This document shows positions 19,298 to 31,246 of a stretch of DNA of 64,000 bases, in pieces. This DNA is from Phaeodactylum tricornutum CCAP 1055/1 (Eukaryota; Bacillariophyta; Bacillariophyceae; Surirellales; Neidiaceae), in NCBI RefSeq assembly GCF_000150955.2, contig NC_011669.1, forward strand, positions 320,434 to 384,433, in the 5' to 3' direction. A program made the translations under genes and the position numbers. A model generated the notes under the pieces. It ran no database searches. It was not told the origin of the DNA and saw only the letters and a program-made list of their open reading frames with translations. The stretch's first letter is position 1, and each line of letters begins with the position of its first letter.

Positions 19298-19981
19298 ATG
19301 GTTCCAATCATACCAGTCGTTGAGCGGAAACGAGTCGACCGCGAGGAAGACATTGAGGTAGAGGTTGCCAACGACGACTCTTCGGGATCTTCCGCTATTG
19401 ACAGCATGCGTCCAGTGGTCCCTCTACCACGACGGAAGCGTCGGAGGCGTACCATCGTCGACGCCTTCCACCACATTAACCTCACCAGTCGCAAGAATGG
19501 GGAGCAGCGCCAGTGTGAGAAAGAAGATGGCGATGCAGACTCATCGCAAGCTGTCGCCAAGTTCGAAGCCAGCGACGTCGATGTATACTCCACAACAAGT
19601 AGCCTGGAAGATGAGTATGAGGATGACGAGGACCAGGATGATCGCCTTCTTTCGGACCGAGACGAAAACGAACGAAACGTTCTTTTAGAGCTAGTTTTCG
19701 GGCCCACCGCTCCCGGACTGGCTCCCAAAAACCCTGTGGACTTGAAACTGCAAGAGTTGATACGCCAATCGTTGCAGCAACAGCATCAAGTTCCGCGGAG
19801 TCTTTGCGATGGAGGAGAAGAAGAAACGCAAGATGATATGAACATCGATGCCGTTTATAGTAGATCGGCATTCTCTGAATCACGTCAAGGCGCAGACTCC
19901 ATACGGCGATCCAACTCGCTCCCAAATTTGTTCGTGCATGAGTCGACGGTGGAAGAAATGGATATTTCCGACGATCTATGA
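19298..19981 (+). CDS. acidic, probably nuclear protein of unknown function
   Basis: A 227-residue protein that I do not recognise. It has a strong basic cluster, LPRRKRRRRTIVDAF, at about residues 43-58, which looks like a nuclear localisation signal. Long acidic Ser/Asp/Glu runs follow (about 95-120). A more conserved-looking helical patch lies at about 125-160 (NVLLELVFGPTAPGLAPK, VDLKLQELIRQSL). The tail (SIRRSNSLPNLF...EEMDISDDL) resembles a Ser-phosphorylation or 14-3-3-type site and an acidic end. The start at 19298 has a purine-poor but acceptable context (ATCATGG). An in-frame stretch upstream is separated by a stop and starts only with GTG, so it is not joined. Confidence 0.55.
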   Translation: MVPIIPVVERKRVDREEDIEVEVANDDSSGSSAIDSMRPVVPLPRRKRRRRTIVDAFHHINLTSRKNGEQRQCEKEDGDADSSQAVAKFEASDVDVYSTTSSLEDEYEDDEDQDDRLLSDRDENERNVLLELVFGPTAPGLAPKNPVDLKLQELIRQSLQQQHQVPRSLCDGGEEETQDDMNIDAVYSRSAFSESRQGADSIRRSNSLPNLFVHESTVEEMDISDDL

Positions 19982-20342
19982 AAGTATTGTGTATTTTATG
20001 TTGAGGGGTGGGGGGACGATGGTTTATTATTGTAGCGCTCCATACAATAACATTTTGAGTTGCCGTAAATGCACTCGTCTTATAGTGGCAGAAAAAATTT
20101 CATTAGTTCACTCATTTCAGTCAGCACCGGTTGCGGAGAGGAGCATCTCAAATACATTCACTGTCAGTCAATCCCCTTCGCATCTCTCACTTTGCGTGTC
20201 ACCTTCTCTGGAGACATTCTTGATGTGAGAGAAGAAAAAGACCCATCAAAAGTGTTACAATAAGGTACTGTACTAAAACTTATAAGACCTTCCAAGTGCA
20301 GGAAATGTAAGACTTTTCTAAAATTGCATGGAGCTTTCGTAT
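19982..20342. other. convergent intergenic region
   Basis: 361 bp between the 3' ends of the acidic-protein gene and sulfite reductase, presumably both 3' UTRs. Nothing else recognised. Confidence 0.5.
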
Positions 20343-22539
20343 CTAGAAAGCCCGCACGCTTCCAAGTCGGTAATTGTTGCTGTACGCTTCAATCGCCTCC
20401 GCGCCAACTCGGTAGCAAAAGTCGCCGAAAGCTTCAAATTGCTGTCGCTGTTGAATAAACATGGCAAGAATTGGCTCCAGGGTCTTCTCGAGATCGTCCA
20501 CATCCATCTTGGCCATGAACGGCCAGGCAGTTCGGGTCAATACCGGCGAACCACCCAGCCACACCTGATACGATTTGGCACCGTCGCCTACAAAGGCGAG
20601 TTCAGCCATGTAAGGGCGCGCGCAACCATTGGGGCAACCAGTCATGCGGATCATGATTTCTTCGTCGGACAAGTTCATCTTGTTGAGGAGGCCTCGGACA
20701 CGGTCCAAATACGCAGGCATCAACCGTTCCGCTTCAGTTTGGGCAAGCCCACAGAGAGGTAGTGCGGGACAAGCCATTGCTAGGCGATTCAATGGATCCA
20801 CGTGTTCAATCGGTTTAATACCGTGAGCATCCAGGAGATATTCGATGCCTTTCTTGTCATTGGGATTGATGTCCCGTAATATAATTGATTGCGTCGGGGA
20901 GAGAATCATCGGAATATTGTATTTGTCGACAATTCGACGTAGGGCGGTCTTGAGACGGAACTTTCCTTCGTCCTTGACACGACCATTTTCAATGTGCACG
21001 CCGCAAAAGAGCTTGCCATCACCTTGTTCCCACCATCCCATCCAGTCACTGTATTTCCATTCCACCATTGGACGCCACGGCTCGATGGGTTTACCAAAAT
21101 ATGACTCGACCAGCTTGCGGAAGTCCTGGATTCCGAGGGTATGCACCAAGTACTTCATACGAGCGTTCGCACGTACATCGCGGTTACCGTGATCCCGCTG
21201 GGTAGCCACAATGCATTTCATGAGCTCCATTGCGTCTTCCTTGGAAACAAAGCCAAGATGATCAGCGGCTCGGGCAAAGGTATTCTCCTTATTGTGCGTG
21301 CGACCCATACCACCACCGACCATGATGTTGAACCCTTCCAGGTTTCCGGCCGAGTCAGTGATAACTACGGCACCAATGTCATTGGTGTAAATGTCGAGGG
21401 AGTTGTCCCCTGGGACGGTGACACCAATCTTGAACTTGCGTGGCAAATAACGATCCCCGTACAGCGGTTCGACACTGTCATTCAGTACGACACCACGGCC
21501 GGTATCGTGTTTCATGACCTCATCAATGTTGTACCCGGAAACCTCGGTGTGCCAAGATTCGACAGTGGCGGCCTTTTCCCCATCCAACCAAATCTGCGAA
21601 AAGGCGGGTGTCATAGGGCGGAACAGCTGCGCGAAGACCTTGGACCATTCACGTGCGTGTTCATACGCAGGATGCGCAAAGGGAGCAGGCGTCGTCATGA
21701 CGTTTCGTGACACATCGCCGCAGGCTCCGACGGTACTGGAACCAATATTCATGATGGAGGCAATGACTTCCTTGAGCGAACCCTTGAGAATACCGTGCAT
21801 CTGGAAGCACTGTCGGGTTGTCGCACGGAGATCCCCTTGTCCCTTTTCGCGTGAAAGATCGTCTAGAAGTCGATACAAATCCGGTGGTAGCTCTCCAGCG
21901 GGTTGCTTCAGTCGGAGCATAAATTGGTAGTCCTTGGGCCCCTTGGTTTCGCGATTGTTCTGCATGTACGACCCGTGGTACTTGAGAATTTGGTACGCAT
22001 CCTTGGAAATAGAGATCTCTTCGGTTTTAAGTTGCTGTAAAGAACAAGCGAGGATCTGTGTTAGAGTCAGTCTTCCGTGAAAATAGATAAATAAATAAAG
22101 ACTTCGACGAGCAAAACACAAAACAAGATCAAAAACACCGATCAGAGTTTACCCGAAAAGGTCCACTGGCTTACGGGACCGGGCCCTTCTAGTCGTCTGC
22201 ATCTATCGATCAGACGGGGAAAGAATGACTTCATCAACTCGGTGTACAGGGTTTGCGGGGAAAGAAAGGAAGAAAGGACAAACACAATTTCAACTTTGTC
22301 GGCTGACTCAACATAGCAGAGTGGCTTACCTCAATAAGGGGATGCACCAAGTGATTGGAATCTATCTTGAGTTGCTCAATCTTGGGTAGCTTCTTCGGCT
22401 TTGGTTTCTCCAGGACCATGGAAAGAGAAGAGGTCCGTTGACGCCTGCTGGTGACCCTAGCCGGGTGAAACGAAAAAGCCGTCGTGGAATACGATTGGAG
22501 CAGAAGTAAAGCTGCCGCAGCGGAGCTCGAGAACTTCAT
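20343..22539 (-). CDS. SIR: plastid ferredoxin-dependent sulfite reductase, 2 exons
   Basis: Exon 1 is 22539-22330 (70 codons) and exon 2 is 22034-20343; a 295-bp GTAAGC..TTACAG phase-0 intron separates them. The product has 633 residues. It reduces sulfite to sulfide with electrons from ferredoxin in sulfur assimilation. Plant-type SiR hallmarks include YQILKYHGSYMQNNRE, RATTRQCFQMHGI and GDVSRNV. The four Cys that hold the [4Fe-4S]-siroheme centre are in CPALPLCGLA (about 490) and TGCPNGCARPYMAE (about 534). The N-terminus is a signal peptide (MKFSSSAAAALLLLQSYSTTAFSF) with cleavage expected at TTA/FSF, a diatom plastid signature, followed by a Ser/Arg-rich transit segment. Sister nitrite reductases lack the long QMHG..KGSLK insert, so SiR is preferred. 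Confidence 0.96.
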
Positions 22540-23220
22540 GGTGCTACTGCGTGGGATTCTCGGGAGCAATTGCTGCTGAAATGTTCGGTTGTTGCTGGAA
22601 ACAAAACAAGTGTTAATGAATGGTGGAGATCCGATTATGCAAACCCCGAACAGATTGTATCCAGACAGCAGATGATGGCAGAAAGTGTGCACACAGAGAA
22701 ACGAGCGAAACCGTTGTTTGTTTGTGTTGTTGTCGTCGTGTTCTGCCTTCGGCGGTGCCAGAACCTGTTCGTCTGTCTATGAGGTTTGGATCTTTCGGGG
22801 TCGGAAATCTGCGGCTGCCCAGCGTTGCCACCGCAGACACACAGAACCATTGGTGTTGGTGTTCTTCGCATGCGGAAGACAGCAAGACTGTTCAATGACG
22901 CAACGGTTCCCAAACGGACGGCAGAACAGAACCAAAAGAACTGTGGTGGCGTCGACGACGTCGTCGTCTACGTTCCGTGATCCAACAGGCCACTATTTCC
23001 GATTATTAGATTTCGGTGGCTGTTCCAATTCTGCACACTGTATTTGCCAACGTAAGGTAACTGTTTTATTGTTGATTGACAGTGAAAGAAAGGAATTTAC
23101 GGTTACATTAGATTTGTTACAATAAACTGGAGTTATGATTGCAGTAATATTGCGCAACTACTCTCTAGTAGAAGTTGTCTGACAATCTAGTGTTTGAGTG
23201 CATTCAATTGCTAGAGTAGA
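22540..23220. other. SIR upstream region
   Basis: This should contain the 5' UTR and promoter of sulfite reductase. Overlapping open frames on both strands reflect low stop density and have no recognisable domain. A GTC/GAC-repeat patch (GTCGTCGTC-like) lies near 22955-22975. Confidence 0.45.
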
Positions 23221-23224
23221 CATT

Positions 23225-23430
23225 CCTTTTGGCACAGATTACAACCAAGGTGGACAGAACACTGTTAGGAACAGAGTCTGGCAAAAAAATCTGGGCAGTG
23301 TTACAAACAACCTGCAATAAACCTAAAGGACTTAGGGACTGTAAAACTCTACTTGTTGGCAATACTCTCCTTGGGTTAGACAGTGGATACAAGGACCTCT
23401 GTATAAAACGCAGTGTGGATCAAAGAACAA
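23225..23430 (-). mobile_element. decayed LTR-like end, minus orientation
   Basis: Read on the minus strand this resembles the last ~200 bp of the LTR at 30631-31246: a run containing 'gtatccgctgtctaac', then the 'cttaggtgtattgcaggttgtttgtaac' type segment and a TTGGTTGTA end, but strongly diverged. It is a broken LTR relic of an older related copia family. Its 5' extent is unclear. Confidence 0.55.
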
Positions 23431-24196
23431 ATAAAACAAGGATTGAAGATTTGGACCTATAAACTAGTTTTTGTTTCCCAATTTCACCCATACATGACAA
23501 AACTTGTGAAACTATTACCAAATCTCCTTTTGTTGTCACAATATCCATGTACCATGATACACACTCACATGTACTTATTATGGAACCAAAAATACCCTTC
23601 ATAACACACATGGTGCGGAAAATGGAGCGTGTCAATTTACATTTGTTTATCAGATGATACGTATGGTCTGTCCCACTCTGTTTCCACCGTCAGAACACAA
23701 TTGGCTACGTTGCATTCCCTCCCATGCATACCTGACTGTGTGGGTGCTTGATGCATCCACTTTACAAAGACAAGTATTTGCTTGGTATGCATAGAGCCCA
23801 TTTTGAGCCTCATGCAGAGATCAAGGGTGTCTTCCTTTTTGAGAAGGCGGAAATTCTTGGATAAATTAATGCTGTTGTTCAACATTACACCTGCTACTGC
23901 TATTAGAATGCAGATGATGTCATGGAAGACAACCATCAGGACCTTCTGTTCCACATGGTCCTTCTGGGGAATGGAGTCAAGAACATCACTGTGGCTCTGT
24001 GCTGTTGACGGTTTTTTTTTTAAATAAAAAAAATTATCTACAAAGAAGTAACAAATTTTAGCATTGTGTGGCTATAATTTATCTATTTGCTGAGGCACTT
24101 GGATAATCTGAGTGATTCCCAAACAATTGAATTTCAATCATGTCAACAGTATCTATTGACAACTTTCATCTAGAGGGAAACTGTAGGGTAACCAGG

Positions 24197-24284
24197 AATA
24201 CTGTGTTCCTAGCATATCAGTTTTGATACAACAAATCATTAATACTGTGTTCCTAGCATATCAGTTTTGATACAACAAATCATT
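24197..24284 (+). repeat. exact 44-bp tandem duplication
   Basis: Copy 1 is 24197-24240 and copy 2 is 24241-24284, identical over 44 bp (AATACTGTGTTCCTAG...). Its perfection points to a recent slippage or double-strand-break repair event in otherwise old DNA. Confidence 0.95.
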
Positions 24285-24435
24285 GTATACACTTCATCCA
24301 ATGGAAACCAGAGTTGTGCATGTTGCAAACATTTTGATGCATAAAGCAAGGCCCTTTAAGTCAAGTTGTCTTATACGCCTCATGCAATGGAAACCAGAGT
24401 TGTGAAAGTTGCAAACATTTGGATGCATAACGCAA
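24285..24435 (+). repeat. two ~65-bp direct repeats
   Basis: The segments at 24285-24350 and 24371-24435 share CAATGGAAACCAGAGTTG and a following GTTGCAAACATTT(T/G)GATGCATAA block, with about 85-90% identity by eye and a period of 86 bp. They directly follow the 44-bp duplication. Confidence 0.85.
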
Positions 24436-24869
24436 ATATTTGGTTTCCTATGAGACGCTTTGTATTTTCCTCCGGTATACCACACACAGGTAATGACCCC
24501 ACCAAGGACAGTCACCTGGCCACTGCCTCTGTCCTACAACAGAGCCAGGAAAAAGGAAGTGGCAACAAGGCCAAGATCTAGAGCTTGTGGATTGTAGATA
24601 GATGATCCAAAAAACAGTGCTAAAAACACAGCAATTTTCTTACAAAGTAGTGTCAAATAGTAGCATGCATGGCTAAAATTTATCAAAGGCACCAGTCTTT
24701 GCAGGCATGGGGAGATAGGCCGGAATGTTTGAGGACATTGCATCCAGTGTAAACAGTGACCACTTCAGAAGTGGGATTGTTTCTGTCCATAGTAAAGCAC
24801 ATAGCATCAGGCAATGGAGTGGGACAGCCAATACTTATCACCTGACTAACGGATGTATATGGATACACC

Positions 24870-25283
24870 CCATTTTCCGTGGCATGTGTGTTATGAAAGG
24901 TATTTCCGGTTCCACTATAAGTATATGTGAGCGTGCGCCATGGTATAAGGATACTATGGCAAAGGAAAGATATTTGGTTTTGTTTGAGTTTGTTCCTCAG
25001 GTTTTGTTGTATCTTAGCAAATCAGAGGAACAACAAGAACTAGTTTATAGCACTAATTCTTCAATCATTGTTTTATAAGTTCTTTGATCTGTATTGCTAG
25101 TTTACGCATAGGTCCTTGCATCCGCTGCCTAACCTGAGGGGAGTGTTGCCAACAAGTAGAGTTGTACTGTCCCTAAGTCCCTTAGGTGTATTGCTGGTTG
25201 TTTGTAATAACGCCCTCTTCTCTTTACCAGGCTCTGTCCCTAACAGCGCTTCTGTCCATATGGTGTACATTGGTGTATATCAT
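24870..25283 (+). mobile_element. decayed LTR-like end, plus orientation
   Basis: From about 25040 to 25283 the sequence follows the 3' part of the young LTR: 'gcataggtccttgcatccgctgcctaacc', 'aataacgccc', and an ending ATAACA. It is clearly diverged. It abuts, at 25284, sequence shared with the right LTR of the older copia element, as if it had inserted in that element's left LTR. The start is uncertain. Confidence 0.55.
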
Positions 25284-28200
25284 AACAGAACCTAACCAAG
25301 AAAACCAGGAGTCACAGTACACTAATAAAGGTCAAATATGAAGGGAACCTTAATCAAGAAGGGTTCACAAAAGCATCATTTACATTTCAAAGGGGATAAC
25401 AAGAATCTCTCTACAAAGAATTACGTGAGATTGGCAAGAACTCCAATTCTAATGTTGGATCTCACCACATCCATTTTCATACGTCAAGTTTCATGGATTT
25501 AGTATGGTTTCCAATAAGCAGGAAGCAGTATAGCTTATACACACAATTAAACTATAATCTAGCAATTGAATGCGCTCAAACGTTAGATTGTTGTAAATGC
25601 CCTAGCAAGTGGTGCAATACTACTGCTAATACAACACACTTCTGCTGCGCAGACACAGCAAGCAATCCCCATGGCCAGCACTAGATCAGTCAGGGTCCTG
25701 TTCCCCTCAGAGGGAGGTCCCCTCGGAGCCAACAATCCGTCCGCAGGAGATCCACCTCCTTCAGACAATGACGCAGGAACGGAACCCAGCAACAAATCCA
25801 GTCTTTCAGCTCAAGTTGTTTGCGTTCATCAAACTCCATGCTTTTCTATCTCACCCAGTCTCTTGCAGGGATGTCGGGCAATATTGGACTACAGCATTCC
25901 GAAGATTGCAAAGCTTTACTTTTCGGCTACAAAGCCGCTCAAGGCAGGTGCTCTCACACCTCTACTTTTGAGCCTTGCACTCAGGGCTCGCAAGCATGGA
26001 TAGCACGGACACGGGAGTAACGGAATTCTCAAAATTCCGAACAACATCACCAATCCAAACAGTGACAGCAAGTTGCTCATAAAGGAATATGGTCAAATCT
26101 CCCTTCCCCACATCCGCAACTATGTTGGTACATTTGCAAACATCGAAACTCGCAAAGTTCAAGATGATGAGGCACTCTACCAGTGCTTGAAAGTGTCGCT
26201 CACCCACAAAGAGATGGCGAAAATTGATCTCTACAAAACCAAATGGATGGTTGCAGGCAAACCATTGGGAGTTGTGATGCTCAAGGTTATCATGTGACAG
26301 GCATACATCAATACAAACACAACAACAATGCACGTGCGTACAAAACTCAGCAAGTTTGACTCATACATGGAATCTCTCGCGGAAAACAATGTTACTCTTT
26401 TCAATGAGTATGTTTATGAGCAGCTCCATGCTTTGACAGCTTGCGGCAAGCAAACACTTGATTTACTTCCAAATCTTTTCAAAGGATACAAAGGGGCCAA
26501 GGATACGCAATTTTTGGAATACATCCGCGAGAAGAAAGCCAAATTTGAGGAGGGAACAGACTTTTTGGAGCCGGAAATTTTAATGTCGCAAGCATCTATC
26601 AAATATCAAACTTTGGTGGAGAAAGGAGAGTGGGGTGCCCCATCCAAAAGCAAAGCAAAGATTCTAGCTCTAACCCTACCCAAGTCAAGGAACTTCAGGC
26701 AAAGAAGTTGGAGAAACCTAAGTCTAGAGCTAAGGGTGACTCAAAAGGGAAGGAGAAGAAAGGGAAGAAATCCAATAAATCAAAAATGGATAAGTATGCT
26801 TCAATCAAGAAGCCAAGCGCGTCGGAACCACACACAAAGACTTTGGACAGAGACAAGATTAAGTTCTGTGCTAATCATCAAGCTTGGGGAATGCATTTGG
26901 CAAGCAAATGCAAGGGCTGCGGACTTGAAAAGGATTCAAACAGAAAGCCAATTCCGAAAGGATCTGAATCCAATGCCACAGACAAGAAATGCCCACCCTC
27001 AAAGTTACACGCCGCAATCATGTGGATGAGCAAGGCCCTAACAACCAAAATTAAGAAGGCCAAGACCAAAGAACCACTGAATTTAATACTCAAGGTAATG
27101 TCCTAGATCATCCAGTCCATCTGGGACAGTACAAAGTAGAGTGTTAATGATGGTGGTCATATATAGTTATCTATCTTTATATGACTTGCCTGATCCAAAC
27201 TCCTATCCACCAGCCTACCAACAAAAACCAAAATGGTTCAAGCAACTCAAGCAACACTGGAAACCTATTGGCAAGTGGTTGTACACAAAAGCAAAGGGGA
27301 TAGGCAACCGCATTGAGTTGATCAAAACAATATGCCAAAATTGTTCAACAGGTTGCTACATACAACCAACGGTTCTAAAGCCTTGGTTCAATGTACCAAG
27401 GGCAGTCGCCATGGCAACATTAATGTTGCTAAGCGCCAACACACATGCCAGAGCAGCCCATTGCGTCGGTTTTGACACCAATTTGACACAAATTCATGTC
27501 AACAATTGTGCTACTCAAAGCATAACCAGCATTAAATCCAATTGCGTCGGTCCCATGAAACCAATAACGCAAAAGGTAAAAAGCTTTGACAGCATACAAG
27601 TCACAAACATGTTTGAAGTGGCAATTGAATGGACAATCAAAGACAACCATGGGAAGCATCACAAAATTTGACTTCCAAAGTTGTTTTTGATCCCATTGTC
27701 ACCAACTCGGCTCCTGTCACAGCAACATTGGTCCCAAACATCACAGGACATTCAACCATTGCCAAGAGGCACACAATGCATCACATACAATGATTGTATT
27801 GTACTTGAGTGGGAGCAACAAAAACACCGGCAAACCATTTTGCTGGATGCTAGAGGGAGTAATGTTGCAACGTTCACAACCACTTCCAAATTCAAGAAGT
27901 TCAATGCTTTTTGTACAGAGTGTTCAGTCAACAACAACACATTCATTTCCAAACCACTCATACATAGCTCTTCCACCGCATCCGACAGTGAGGAGGGGGA
28001 CAATGATGATCTTAATATCAACAAGAAGTTCACGCAAAATTTGGCGACAAAATTGAAGACTTCATCGGCCCATTTGGAGAGCTCCAAGACGGACCAATTT
28101 CTACCGATTTTTCCCGCAACAGCCCAGCCCAAACTGGAGATGCCGACAGTACAGACCCTGTAACCCCCGTAATAGAGGACAAAGGAGACGTAGAGACGCA

Positions 28201-30625
28201 AGGCAACCCATCAGCTTTGTTTTTGAGACGACGTCATTGACTTGGTCATGCTTCCATGACCAAGATCTGTGTGCTTGCCAAAGTTGGACTGTTACCGGCA
28301 TCACTCAAGGAGTGTCAAATTCCATTGTGTACTAGCTGCCTGTATGGCAAAGCCACTTGAAGGCCCTGGCGGACTAAGGAGTCATCAAAAGATACAGCAA
28401 GACCCATTCAAAAGGTTTCCGGCCTAGGACAGTGCACATTGGTGGACCAATTGGTATCAATAACACCAGGTTACATTGCACAGCTTCATAGCAAACCCAC
28501 ATTAAAGCAATACCATGCTGCTACAATATTTGTCAATCATTTTTCTTGGCTCAGCTACATTCATATTCAAAAGCTCTTAGTTGCAAAGCAATCATTTGAG
28601 CGGTATGCCCATACTCACGGAATAATCATCAAGCACTATCATGCAGACAATGGCTTTTTTGCCAACAACAAGTTTCGTGAAGAAGTGAGAGAGAGAGCAA
28701 ACAAACATTATCCTTTTGCGGAGTCAACGCACACTTTCAGAACGAAATTGCGGAATGCCGCATCCGCGAAATACAAGATCACGCCCAAATGATGCTCATC
28801 CACGCAACAAAACGGTGGCCCAACACAATAGACTGAAATCTATGGCCATATGCACTACAGATGGCAAACAAAACACGCAATCATCTACTGTCACTGAAGG
28901 GATCAGTTCCACCAATTGAGATGTTTGCATCAATCAAAGTTGCTTTCAACCCAGCGCACTACTACATATTTGGAGCCCCAATCTACATTTTAGATCAACG
29001 CATGCAAGCCGGTCAAACTATAGACAAATGGTCTGATTGATCAAGAGTCAGAGTGTATCTGGGGCTTAGCCTGCAGCATGCAAGGACTGTTCCACTGGTA
29101 CTAGACATTAGGACAGGGCTCATGTTGCCACAATTCCATATTCAAGTGGACTCTACGTTTCAGACAATGAGAGCTAGCTTTGGCAATCAAGCACCCTAAT
29201 TCCAGTGGAAATCAAAGTCTAGATTTCAATTAGGCATTGGAACAACCAGCAGTCAGACAAAGACTTCAACGGTCACACCTTCAGAGGGAGCAGCTCCCAT
29301 TGAGCAGGGAGAAAACGCACAATCGGATTCAAATCTTCCAAATGAGGCTTTGGACAACAGTCAAGAAGCCGCCTACAACGGCGGGACTTCAGAGGGAGAC
29401 AATCCAATTGAGCAAGGCGCGGAGCCGACAGCTGAGTCACAGCAAGAGGCCCCAACTTTACAATGTCCTACACGAAAGAGAGTAGCCACAGAGAAGTATC
29501 TGCAATACTTGGAGCAACAAAATCCAATTTTTGTAGCATACAGAACAATTGTGTACCAAAGCGCAGACATTGATCCACAGGACTATATACATCCGCTTGA
29601 GGTTTTTGCAGCAACAGCAGGCCCCAACACAATGTACCTTCACAAGACCATGAAGCAACCTGAAAAGGCACAGTTTCTAAAGGCAATGCAAGAGGAGGTA
29701 CAAGCACACACCGACAATCAATTGTGGGAGCTTTGTCCTAGACGCTTAGTACCACAAGGCACACATATAATACCAGCAGTATGGTCAATGAAAAGGAAGC
29801 AACACATTCAAGCTAGGCTAGCTTTTGACGGATCCAAGCAATTCACGGAGTCAACTTTTGGGGAAAAAATGCGCCAGTTGCAGCATGGCCTACAATTTGT
29901 TTTATTTTACCTTGTGCACTAATCAACCATTGTAATATGCCACAAATCATGCTTGTTCTAGCATACACACAAGCCAAAGCGGAGTGCAAAATGTTTATGA
30001 AGATACCAAAAGGATTTACCGTCAACACCAAAGATTCCAAAGAATATGTTTTATGCATCAAGAAGAACTACTATGGACTCAAAGAAGCTGGGCACAAATC
30101 AGCATCTAGTTTCTGAACTTGTGGAGTGTGGTTTCACGCAAAGCAAGCATGACACATGTTTGTTTTACCGCGGTCAATCAGTATATGTTTAATACACCAA
30201 CAATAGCATCCTTGTATGTCCAGACCGGAAGAACTTGAGCAACTCAAACACAATGTGACAAATGCCAAATTAAATCTGACTAGCAAACCAGGAGTTTCAG
30301 ACTTTTTGGGAGTGAAAATTGATTGACAGGGTGACAAAATACATCTTACCCAGCCACATCTCATTGATTCTATTTTAGAGGATTTTGAGGCTAAACATTG
30401 ACGGAGTTGCAACAAAGCCAATACCGGCATTGATGACAAAAGGCTTTGCAGTCACCTTGATTCCAAGCCATTTGATCAGCATTTTTAGTATTGCTTGGTC
30501 ATTGGTAAGCTCAATTACTTGGAAAAGGCAACGGAATCCGACATTGCATTTGCTGTCCATCAGTGTGCCCGTTTCTCTGCTAATCCAAAGATGGAACATG
30601 GGAAAGCGGTCAAGTGGATTGGTCA

Positions 30626-30630
30626 ATATT
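30626..30630 (+). repeat. target-site duplication (left)
   Basis: ATATT directly before the 5' LTR; the same five bases follow the 3' LTR at 38045-38049. Five bp is the usual copia length. Confidence 0.93.
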
Positions 30631-31246
30631 TGTCACGATGTATACCAAGACGACATGTATTCCGGACAAGTCCCACTTAAGGTAGGTGATGGAAGTGTGA
30701 GTCAAGGTGAAGATCGTGTTGGGATCGTGGCAATTATGTCGGCCTTATTGTACGACCCGATGTATACGCGGTACGATCGGGGTCGCACCATATTGGGAGC
30801 CGCAAGAGTCGGATATACGAACGAAGATTAGGGAACAGTCCCACAAATCATAATGCAAGGTACAGGTACGATTGGGTACTCGCTGAGTGATTCTGTGTGG
30901 GATTTATAGTGACGAGAGATATACTCTATGTGGGAGCAAGATTATCTGGCGCATGATAAGAGGTTGTTCATCTGAATGAACAGAACACTTCTCATGATCT
31001 AGTAGTAGAATAATCTTCCTCTCATTGTTTTAGAAAGTCATTGATCCAAATATTGCATTAGCATAGGTCCTCGTATCCGCTGTCTAACCCGTGGGGAGCG
31101 TCGTAAGCGAGTTGAGTTTTACAGTCCCTAGGCTCGCTTAGGTGTATCGCAGGTTGTTCGTAATAACGCCCAACCTGTGTTTACCAAGTATTGTCGACAC
31201 TGCGTTTCCCTGTTTTTCGTACGTACATTGGTTGTACTACGTAACA
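30631..31246 (+). repeat. 5' LTR of the young copia element
   Basis: Begins TGTCACGATG and ends TACGTAACA, so it has TG..CA ends. It is identical in length to the 3' copy, with about 99.5% identity by eye. Confidence 0.93.

Larger units (their letters stand above)
23431..24700. other. repeat-rich relic DNA
   Basis: No recognisable gene. Short blocks near 24035-24095 resemble 24590-24690, and two local duplications lie at 24197-24435. The stretch appears to be a mosaic of old insertions between two LTR relics of opposite orientation. Confidence 0.45.

Noticed and set aside
19261-19728. Minus-strand Ser/Arg-rich open frame
   Set aside because: Antisense shadow of the acidic protein at 19298-19981; its Ser/Arg bias follows from the Glu/Asp codons opposite.
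20343-22539. Nitrite reductase as the identity of the siroheme enzyme
   Set aside because: The N-terminal KYHGSYMQNNRE and QCFQMHGILKGSL blocks and overall order fit plant-type sulfite reductase better.
22685-23125. Plus-strand Cys-rich open frame upstream of SIR
   Set aside because: No domain, overlaps open frames on the other strand, and lies in the SIR promoter region; low stop density explains it.
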